Source: an uncultured Beijerinckiaceae bacterium (GTDB lineage: Bacteria; Pseudomonadota; Alphaproteobacteria; Rhizobiales; Beijerinckiaceae). From it: DNA of 5,098 nt. This document shows, in pieces, positions 1 through 3,865 of this stretch (position 1 is its first letter; each line of letters starts with the position of its first letter). The stretch spans positions 1 through 5,098 of the forward strand of contig CALMGA010000550.1 in assembly GCA_937863205.1 (NCBI GenBank), written 5' to 3'. Under the pieces are notes generated by a model. It saw only the letters and a list, made by a program, of their open reading frames with translations, made no database searches and had not been told where the DNA came from. Both the position numbers and the translations under genes were made by a program.

Positions 1-192
1 GCCTTGGACGTGCCGGCGGCGCTGCGACGATACGAGGCCGAGCGCCTGCCGGTGGCGCGGGACATGGTGGAGCATGGCCGCTGGCTTGGCCGTCATCTCG
101 ATCCGGCCAACGGTCCCGGCGGCACCGCGCCGGGCGAGGATCAGGCCACCGACACGCTGCTCGGCGTCAGCGCGCGGGCGATGGCGGGGTAG
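1..192 (+). CDS. FAD-dependent monooxygenase, C-terminal fragment (5' truncated by window edge)
   Basis: The frame is open from the first base and ends at TAG 190-192, leaving 63 residues. The stretch [20 protein letters not shown], followed by RWLGRHLD, matches the C-terminal helix typical of class A FAD-dependent aromatic monooxygenases (the UbiH/PhzS/salicylate hydroxylase fold), where a segment of the form 'ALxxYExxRxPxAxxxVxxGRxLGxxL' follows the GD-containing FAD-binding motif. That motif lies outside the window. The last 30 residues are a Gly/Ala/Asp-rich tail without recognisable structure. A TTG at position 4 could be read as a start, but the family assignment says the gene begins well upstream. 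It converges on sucC with only 30 nt between stop codons, so the two are not one operon. Substrate cannot be inferred. Family assignment rests on one short motif, so confidence is moderate. Confidence 0.6.
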   Translation, partial: ALDVPAALRRYEAERLPVARDMVEHGRWLGRHLDPANGPGGTAPGEDQATDTLLGVSARAMAG

Positions 193-222
193 GTCGGCCG
201 ACTTCGGGGATTGCTGCTCGCG

Positions 223-1413
223 TCAGCCGATCGCCGCCACGATCTTCTGGGCGGCGTCGTCGAGGTCGTCGGCGGGGATCACGTTGAGGCCGGACCTGCC
301 GATGATCTCCTTGCCGAGATCCACGTTGGTACCCTCCAGCCGCACGACCAGCGGGACCTTCAGGCCGACTTGCCTGACGGCGGCGATCACGCCCTCGGCG
401 ATGATGTCGCATTTCATGATGCCGCCGAAGATGTTGACCAGGATGCCTTTGACGTTGGGATCGGCGGTGATGATCTTGAAGGCGGCCGTGACCTTCTCCC
501 GGGTGGCGCCGCCGCCGACGTCGAGGAAGTTGGCCGGCGCCTGTCCGTAGAGCTTGATGATGTCCATGGTGGCCATGGCGAGGCCGGCGCCGTTCACCAT
601 GCAGCCGATGGTGCCATCCAGCGTGACGTAGCTGAGGTCGTATTTGGAGGCTTCGATCTCCTTGGCGTCCTCCTCCGTCTCGTCGCGCAAGGCGGCGATG
701 TCGGGATGGCGGTAGAGGGCGTTGCCGTCGAAGGAGATCTTGGCGTCGAGGCAGAGCAGGTCGCCGCCGGCCGAAACGATCAGGGGGTTGATCTCCAGCA
801 TCGACATATCCTTGGCGACGAAGGCCGCGTAGAGTTGTCCGACGATCCTTCCCACCTGTTTGGCTTGGTCGCCTTCGAGGCCCAGCGCCTTGGCGACCGT
901 GCGGCCGTGATGGGCCTGCACGCCGGTCGCGGGATCGACGGAGAAGGTGGTGATGCGCTCGGGATGGGCGTGGGCCACCTCCTCGATGTCCATGCCGCCT
1001 TCGGTGGACACCACGAAGGACACGCGGCTGGTTTCCCGATCGACCAGGATCGACAGATAGAACTCCTTGGCGATGGCTGATCCGTCCTCGACGTAGACGC
1101 GGTTGACCTGCCGCCCGGCCGGGCCGGTCTGCACCGTCACCAGGGTGCGACCGAGGATCTGGGCGACGCTTTCCTTCACCTCGGCGACCGAGCGTACGAC
1201 GCGCACGCCCCCCTTGGTGCCGGCCTCGGGCTCCTTGAAGGTGCCCTTGCCGCGCCCGCCGGCGTGGATCTGCGACTTGACCACCCAGACCGGACCGCCG
1301 AGTTCCCTCGCGGCGGCGTCCGCCTCCTCGGGCTTCATCACCGGCACGCCGCGCGGCACGGGCACCCCGAACTGCCGTAGCACGGCCTTGGCCTGGTATT
1401 CGTGGATGTTCAT
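223..1413 (-). CDS. sucC: Succinate-CoA ligase (ADP-forming), beta subunit
   Basis: SucC is the nucleotide-binding beta chain of succinyl-CoA synthetase, which with SucD converts succinyl-CoA, ADP and phosphate to succinate, CoA and ATP in the cytoplasmic TCA cycle. The protein is 396 residues, close to the E. coli length. It begins with the family's [12 protein letters not shown]. The N-terminal ATP-grasp domain has [14 protein letters not shown] (residues 44-57), including the nucleotide-binding lysine and GGRGKG loop. EINPL at 207-211 and CLDAK at 221-225 supply the Mg-binding Asn209 and Asp223. The C-terminal half has [15 protein letters not shown] (270-284), FLDVGGGA (296-303) and [10 protein letters not shown] (327-336). 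A ten-residue insertion after GGRGKG is common in alphaproteobacterial SucC. NIFGGI and GGGATREKV favour SucC over malate-CoA ligase MtkA. Start 1413 is chosen by homology and a GGAG nine bases upstream; the frame stays open to 1617 but that extension is unlike the family. sucD is not adjacent. Confidence 0.95.
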   Translation of the reverse strand: MNIHEYQAKAVLRQFGVPVPRGVPVMKPEEADAAARELGGPVWVVKSQIHAGGRGKGTFKEPEAGTKGGVRVVRSVAEVKESVAQILGRTLVTVQTGPAGRQVNRVYVEDGSAIAKEFYLSILVDRETSRVSFVVSTEGGMDIEEVAHAHPERITTFSVDPATGVQAHHGRTVAKALGLEGDQAKQVGRIVGQLYAAFVAKDMSMLEINPLIVSAGGDLLCLDAKISFDGNALYRHPDIAALRDETEEDAKEIEASKYDLSYVTLDGTIGCMVNGAGLAMATMDIIKLYGQAPANFLDVGGGATREKVTAAFKIITADPNVKGILVNIFGGIMKCDIIAEGVIAAVRQVGLKVPLVVRLEGTNVDLGKEIIGRSGLNVIPADDLDDAAQKIVAAIG

Positions 1414-1422
1414 GAGGCGCAG

Positions 1423-1426
1423 CTCC
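1423..1426 (-). promoter_or_regulatory. Ribosome binding site of sucC
   Basis: The minus strand reads GGAG, then nine bases, then the ATG at 1413. It supports the MNIHEYQ start over the in-frame upstream ATG at 1491 (26 codons earlier), which has no comparable Shine-Dalgarno. Confidence 0.6.
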
Positions 1427-1447
1427 GGCTCGCGATCGAGATTGATC

Positions 1448-1486
1448 CCGGCTCTCCTAAGCCGGTTCGCGTTGGCAGGCCAACGC
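1448..1486 (-). promoter_or_regulatory. Two tandem hairpins in the sucC leader
   Basis: Two perfect stem-loops lie back to back 35-73 nt upstream of sucC. Bases 1469-1486 form a 7-bp stem around a 4-nt loop (GCGTTGG/CCAACGC). Bases 1448-1465 form a 6-bp stem around a 6-nt loop (CCGGCT/AGCCGG). Three bases separate them. Read on the sucC strand, the second loop is TAGGAG, a Shine-Dalgarno-like sequence, but no suitable start codon follows it closely. There is no U-run, so neither is a standard intrinsic terminator. They would lie in the sucC 5' leader if transcription starts further upstream. Structured leaders upstream of suc genes are known in other proteobacteria, but I do not recognise this as one of them. 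Confidence 0.4.
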
Positions 1487-2020
1487 TTCATCCGCTTGGC
1501 TTTCTGACAAGCCGCAGGTTTGATCGCGAAACCGCGGGGCGCTTTTGCGAAACCTGCTTCGACCTGCGCGCGACGCGCTGCAATCGCGCTGGAACGGTGG
1601 TCCTGTTCGACGGCCAAGGATCGTCGGACCCGCTCGAAGACGAAGATCGCCGACCCGGCTGCTGTCGAAGCCGTACGGCCTGACCCGACAGGGGCTCGGC
1701 TGCGATCCCGCCACAGGCCCGATCAGGCCGATCCTGTCGTTCAGGTGAAACGGCGAGGTCGGGTCGACGGGTAAGCTGCGGCCGGCAGTCCTGGAATGAA
1801 GCAACTGTGTTGAATTTCCGGATCCCCGTCCTGGAGGCCGATCTGCAAAACAGAATAAATCTTCAACAATCGTTCTACGACTTCTGTCTAATAGAAACTT
1901 TTTTGCAGAGTTTTCCCTCTTGGGAGATTGACAGCAAATATTATATCCACGCAAAAACAGTCCTGCGGTATGGATGAGCCGTTGATAGACCCGTGTGGGG
2001 AATGCGGGTCTGCCAGTAAT
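1487..2020. other. Non-coding spacer between divergent sucC and a secreted-protein gene
   Basis: No convincing gene is seen. The open frames here have poor codon use and no protein-like composition. The left part (1487-1840) is GC-rich and includes an 8-bp inverted repeat, GACCCGAC at 1682-1689 and GTCGGGTC at 1758-1765, whose left arm overlaps an alternative pairing GACAGG 1687-1692 / CCTGTC 1733-1738. The segment 1841-1960 is AT-rich (43 of 120 bases are G/C, about 36%). It contains a perfect TATAAT on the minus strand (1945-1940) and a TTGACA on the plus strand (1928-1933), but neither has a good partner hexamer at standard spacing. Promoters for the two divergent genes most likely lie here, not exactly located. 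Confidence 0.5.
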
Positions 2021-2024
2021 GGAG
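2021..2024 (+). promoter_or_regulatory. Ribosome binding site selecting a TTG start
   Basis: GGAG sits seven bases before TTG 2032. This, with the signal peptide that starts exactly at that TTG, decides the start of the following gene. The nearby ATG at 2019 is in another frame and reads into a short non-protein-like frame. Confidence 0.6.
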
Positions 2025-2031
2025 TACGACA

Positions 2032-2328
2032 TTGAAAAAATTGAGTGTGTGCTGCGCAGCTTTGGCAGGCCTTGCGCTTCCTTCCATGGCCAGGGCCGAC
2101 GTGCGGATCGTCGCAGGTCCTGAGCCTGTCCAGACCTACACTGTCTGCAACCACAGCGCCCTGTATTCGATCAACGATCGCGCGGTGAAGCTGAAGTCGG
2201 GCGGACGGACCTTTACGGACCTCGGCGACACATTCGTCATCGGCTACAGCCCGGACGTTTTCCTGCAAACGAAGCGGTTGGTGCGGCACTCCTACCGGTC
2301 GCTCTCGGCGTCCGGTTCCTGCGAATAG
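2032..2328 (+). CDS. Small secreted protein of unknown function
   Basis: I do not recognise this family. The 98-residue product starts at TTG, supported by GGAG seven bases upstream. Residues 1-22 are a textbook Sec signal peptide: MKKL basic start, a hydrophobic core around residues 9-16 and a signal peptidase I site SMARA, cleaved before Asp23. The mature chain of about 76 residues begins with a beta-like stretch (DVRIVAG) and has exactly two cysteines, Cys39 (in TVCNHS) and Cys97 (one residue from the C-terminus), which could form a disulfide in the periplasm. The rest is polar and Ser/Thr/Tyr-rich without a membrane segment. It is probably periplasmic or secreted. It is divergent from sucC and convergent with the next gene, so apparently monocistronic. 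The gene is real on signal peptide and RBS evidence; function unknown. Confidence 0.75.
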   Translation: MKKLSVCCAALAGLALPSMARADVRIVAGPEPVQTYTVCNHSALYSINDRAVKLKSGGRTFTDLGDTFVIGYSPDVFLQTKRLVRHSYRSLSASGSCE

Positions 2329-2349
2329 CTGTTCCGAGCAAACAAGCCT

Positions 2350-2376
2350 GAGCTGGAGATTGTCGGTCTCCAGCTC
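2350..2376. terminator. Strong hairpin between convergent genes, probable bidirectional terminator
   Basis: Bases 2350-2359 (GAGCTGGAGA) and 2367-2376 (TCTCCAGCTC) pair perfectly over 10 bp around a 7-nt loop, in the 72-nt gap between two convergent stop codons. The T-run is weak on the plus side (GTTC) and modest on the minus side (GGCTTGTTTGC after the stem). Position and stem strength argue for termination of both genes. Confidence 0.7.
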
Positions 2377-2386
2377 GTTCGCCGCC

Positions 2387-2400
2387 GGGCCGAGCGGCCC
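2387..2400 (-). terminator. Short GC-rich hairpin directly after the stop of the minus-strand gene
   Basis: GGGCC (2387-2391) pairs with GGCCC (2396-2400) around a GAGC loop, immediately past the TGA at 2401-2403 of the minus-strand gene and before the larger 10-bp hairpin. No U-run follows. It may assist termination or protect the 3' end, or be chance in GC-rich DNA. Confidence 0.3.
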
Positions 2401-2790
2401 TCAGTTGCGAACCGAGTACGTCCTGTTCTGTTGCTTCCCGGACTCCAGCAGCCGGGCGAGATCCGTGCTGCGGATGCTGATGTAACCGTCGCCATTGACG
2501 ACGCAGGCGCGCTTGATGATGCCTCGCGATCGACTCAGATCCCGATTGAGCCGGAGCTGCTTGGCCAGAGCCGCGAGTGTTATGGGATCATCAACGATCG
2601 CCACCTCCTCGCTCCTGCGCCCGGCGACGATTCCGGTTTCGGTGATGGCGATCCGATCGATCGTTTGACAGAACTTCAGGACTCCGCCGGTTCCCGAAAT
2701 GAGGTTCGTGCAATTGGCGGCCGAGAATGGGACCGTCGCGCAATTCGCCAACCCGAGGCAGGACGCCAGCAGACCGATCTTCTTCAGCAT
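2401..2790 (-). CDS. Small exported protein or lipoprotein of unknown function
   Basis: I do not recognise this family. The 129-residue product starts MLKKIGLLASCLGLANCATV, which has a basic start and a hydrophobic core. Two lipobox-like cysteines occur. Cys11 has an ideal box (LASC) but a very short signal; Cys17 has a better-placed but atypical box (LANC, Asn at -1). Lipidation is therefore plausible but uncertain. The mature part has three further cysteines, at AANC (27), KFC (41) and RAC (95), an acidic/hydrophobic middle (EEVAIVDDPITLAALAKQL) and a basic segment NRDLSRSRGIIKR. GAGGAG at 2803-2798 lies seven bases before the ATG, an excellent RBS. It converges with the upstream secreted-protein gene and diverges from the lipoprotein gene at 3024, with a CtrA-type site about 40 nt before its start codon. 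A cell-envelope location is likely. Confidence 0.75.
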   Translation of the reverse strand: MLKKIGLLASCLGLANCATVPFSAANCTNLISGTGGVLKFCQTIDRIAITETGIVAGRRSEEVAIVDDPITLAALAKQLRLNRDLSRSRGIIKRACVVNGDGYISIRSTDLARLLESGKQQNRTYSVRN

Positions 2791-2797
2791 CCAGCCG

Positions 2798-2803
2798 CTC
2801 CTC
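2798..2803 (-). promoter_or_regulatory. Ribosome binding site of the minus-strand exported-protein gene
   Basis: The minus strand reads GAGGAG, seven bases before the ATG at 2790. It is the strongest Shine-Dalgarno in the window and fixes this start. Confidence 0.75.
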
Positions 2804-2829
2804 GCGATCGGGCGCTGATTTAGTTAGGG

Positions 2830-2850
2830 ATGGTTAACGAATGGTTAACG
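2830..2850. promoter_or_regulatory. CtrA-type binding site formed by a tandem ATGGTTAACG repeat
   Basis: ATGGTTAACG occurs at 2830-2839 and again at 2841-2850, one base apart. The pair creates TTAA (2834-2837), seven bases, then TTAAC (2845-2849), an exact match to the CtrA consensus TTAA-N7-TTAAC of alphaproteobacteria. Because each GTTAAC is palindromic, the minus strand also matches, reading TTAACCAT twice, the extended half-site form. The site ends about 40 nt before the start codon of the minus-strand exported-protein gene and about 175 nt before the plus-strand lipoprotein gene, so it could control either. I could not place a matching -10 with confidence. Confidence 0.65.
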
Positions 2851-2943
2851 GCGGATTTGCCGGATCCGCGGGCTCGTCACCGCCGATCGGACGAAGCGGC
2901 GAACCTCGCTGCTCAGGCCATAGCCAAGTCGCCGTCTCAATCC

Positions 2944-2949
2944 TATACT
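2944..2949 (+). promoter_or_regulatory. Possible -10 element (TATACT)
   Basis: TATACT differs from TATAAT at one base and lies in a locally AT-rich patch 75-80 nt before the lipoprotein start. No good -35 hexamer is found 16-18 nt upstream. A perfect TTGACA occurs downstream at 2970-2975, but it also lacks a partner. A tentative promoter for the lipoprotein gene. Confidence 0.25.
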
Positions 2950-3023
2950 TTCTATGTACTCAGAAAGACTTGACAGCCGAGAGCACGATGGACAACACCA
3001 TTTGGGTTCTTCGTGTCTGTTGA

Positions 3024-3446
3024 GTGCTTATCGTGTACAAACAACGTCCGAATCCGCGCGTCATCCTTTGCGTCGGCGTCGCCGTGATGCTGGCATCCTG
3101 CGCCGCCGTTGGCAGCGACGCTGACCTACAGCGGCAGACGGTCAGGACGGAAACCACCGCCGCAACCATCACTCCGAAGCCGAGCGCGGCTCTGTCCGAC
3201 CCTTCCGTCACGACGACCCGAAGCGCCTCGGAGTATTACCACGACCTCGAACGCTGCCGCGCCAGCACGGCCGCGACGATGGGAGCGGCGGGCCCCAACG
3301 ACAATGTCGCCGCCCTGAAAAGAGCCTTGCAGGACGATCCCGGCGGCAAGACCGTGACCGCCGCCTATCTGCCAACCGACCGGGCCGTCGTGCGCGACCG
3401 CGCCGTCAAGGCCTGCCTTTCGAAGAAGGGCTATACCGTCAACTGA
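3024..3446 (+). CDS. Small lipoprotein of unknown function
   Basis: The 140-residue product carries a type II signal peptide: basic residues (KQRPNPR, 6-12), a hydrophobic core (VILCVGVAVM, 13-22) and a canonical lipobox LASC with the lipidated cysteine at residue 26. After the anchor comes a Thr/Ala-rich flexible linker to about residue 65, then a compact region starting SASEYYHDLERC and ending KACLSKKGYTVN. The paired cysteines in ERC and KACL, with a closing KGY motif, resemble small alphaproteobacterial envelope lipoproteins, but I cannot name a family. GTG 3024 is the first possible start, since TGA lies directly before it; GTG 3033 would give a 23-residue signal and has a weak TGAG eight bases upstream. 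Neither has a strong RBS. It is transcribed away from the exported-protein gene at 2401-2790. Probably membrane-anchored in the periplasm; function unknown. Confidence 0.8.
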   Translation: MLIVYKQRPNPRVILCVGVAVMLASCAAVGSDADLQRQTVRTETTAATITPKPSAALSDPSVTTTRSASEYYHDLERCRASTAATMGAAGPNDNVAALKRALQDDPGGKTVTAAYLPTDRAVVRDRAVKACLSKKGYTVN

Positions 3447-3618
3447 CCGCGCCGGCTGTCCGCGGGCAGGTCGGGCGGCGCGTCTTCGGCTTGCGGTCGT
3501 CCATCATGCGGACGGGCGTCGCGCGGCGTGCCTGCTGGAACCAGCCTGCCCACCGCTTCTTCCGTTCCTCGTGCCGCATGATGAAAGAGCTGCCGTTTCC
3601 GTCGATTCGGGCCGGCAC
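3439..3618 (-). CDS. Possible small basic protein, unlisted short ORF
   Basis: A GTG at 3618 opens 59 codons ending at TGA 3441-3439; an internal ATG at 3579 would give 46 codons. The product is strongly basic (HEERKKRWAGWFQQARR, then RKPKTRRP) with three tryptophan/phenylalanine positions clustered in WAGWF. Roughly 85% of third codon positions are G or C, as in real genes of this genome, and unlike many shadow frames the composition is protein-like. There is no clear Shine-Dalgarno for either start. Its last 8 bases overlap the 3' end of the convergent lipoprotein gene. The same frame is also open upstream of the TGA at 3624-3622, to ATGs at 3696 and 3744, so this may be the 3' part of a gene broken by a stop codon. 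Unrecognised and uncertain. Confidence 0.35.
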   Translation of the reverse strand: MPARIDGNGSSFIMRHEERKKRWAGWFQQARRATPVRMMDDRKPKTRRPTCPRTAGAVS

Positions 3619-3621
3619 AGC

Positions 3622-3696
3622 TCAGGAACCACGCGTCCAGCGCAACGGGCGCGGCAGCCCTCCGCCGCCGGCGGCGGGGCCGATCGCCGAGTCCAT
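3622..3696 (-). pseudogene. Possible 5' part of the small basic ORF, cut by an in-frame TGA
   Basis: In the same frame as the basic ORF at 3439-3618, an ATG at 3696 reads MDSAIGPAAGGGGLPRPLRW, then TRGS, and stops at TGA (3624-3622). The next codons, AVPARIDGNGSSF, continue in a protein-like way. If that TGA were TGG, one continuous 85-residue protein would run from 3696 to 3439. An earlier ATG at 3744 extends it by 16 less convincing codons. No good RBS is visible. The interruption suggests a degraded gene, a sequencing error, or chance open frame in GC-rich DNA. Confidence 0.25.
3662..3677. repeat. 16-bp perfect GC palindrome
   Basis: CCGCCGCCGGCGGCGG is a perfect palindrome made of CCG/CGG triplets. 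It has no loop bases and no U-run, so it is not a standard terminator. On the minus strand it encodes the Ala/Gly run of the possible small ORF. Probably a low-complexity triplet expansion. Confidence 0.4.
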
Positions 3697-3722
3697 GAAG
3701 TCGTGGGTCGCGCGCGGCGAGC

Positions 3723-3829
3723 TTACGCGTCGTTCACCAGCCATCCCTTATGCTCGACCGAAGTCTGTCGCCCGACATCGGCTCGTTGCCGGCCGGGTCC
3801 TTGTCCGTGTTCGGGTCGTCTGCGCCCAT
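3723..3829 (-). pseudogene. Possible tiny ORF with apparent frameshift
   Basis: An ATG at 3829 opens a frame reading MGADDPNTDKDPAGNEPMSG with almost all third positions G or C. After codon 21 (GAC) the codons in this frame become poor (AGA CTT CGG TCG AGC ATA) and it ends at TGA 3736-3734. The frame one base back takes over with better codons, QTSVEHKGWLVNDA, ending at TAA 3725-3723. Together they would make a small acidic protein of about 35 residues. No Shine-Dalgarno is seen before the ATG. It may be a decayed or mis-sequenced short gene; the evidence is codon use and composition only. Confidence 0.22.
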
Positions 3830-3865
3830 CCGCAGGCGAACCCGAACCAGCTGAAGCGATCTCCC

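Larger units (their letters stand above)
3447..3865. other. Spacer before the diguanylate cyclase, no confident gene
   Basis: This stretch of 419 bases contains only the tentative minus-strand small ORFs described separately. The cyclase frame itself stays open upstream of 3866, with ATGs at 3695, 3581 and 3578, but the translation there is proline/arginine-rich and unlike a protein domain. No clear intrinsic terminator follows the lipoprotein stop; a 5-bp stem (3447-3451 with 3461-3465) is too weak and lacks a U-run. No promoter for the cyclase can be placed. Confidence 0.5.

Noticed and set aside
211..1080. 289-codon plus-strand open frame opposite sucC
   Set aside because: It is antisense to highly conserved SucC sequence, and its Asp/Gly/Val/His-rich composition is typical of shadow frames.
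223..1413. Malate-CoA ligase beta subunit (mtkA) as an alternative to sucC
   Set aside because: [19 protein letters not shown] and the alphaproteobacterial insertion after GGRGKG fit SucC better than MtkA; no serine-cycle genes are visible nearby.
1414..1617. N-terminal extension of sucC to an upstream start at 1617
   Set aside because: The family starts at MNIHEYQ, which has its own RBS; the 68 extra residues are not SucC-like and cover the hairpin leader.
1682..1765. Inverted repeat GACCCGAC/GTCGGGTC as a mobile-element end
   Set aside because: The arms are only 8 bp in GC-rich DNA, with no transposase or target duplication; the competing internal pairing suggests chance.
1457..2032. 191-codon minus-strand open frame in the sucC upstream region
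   Set aside because: It crosses the AT-rich segment with no change in protein character, has no RBS, and its Arg/Ser/Pro-rich sequence is not protein-like.
1888..2289. 133-codon minus-strand open frame opposite the secreted-protein gene
   Set aside because: The plus strand has a signal peptide and RBS; this frame has neither.
2431..2823. 130-codon plus-strand open frame opposite the exported-protein gene
   Set aside because: The minus strand has a strong GAGGAG RBS and an export signal; this frame is its shadow.
2841..3023. 60-codon plus-strand open frame before the lipoprotein
   Set aside because: Its ATG lies inside the CtrA-type repeat and has no Shine-Dalgarno; only the last 11 codons are of possible interest.
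3537..3568. GGAAC...GTTCC as an EcfG-type general stress promoter
   Set aside because: The spacing between GGAAC and CGTT is too long (about 21 bases), and the elements fall inside a possible ORF.
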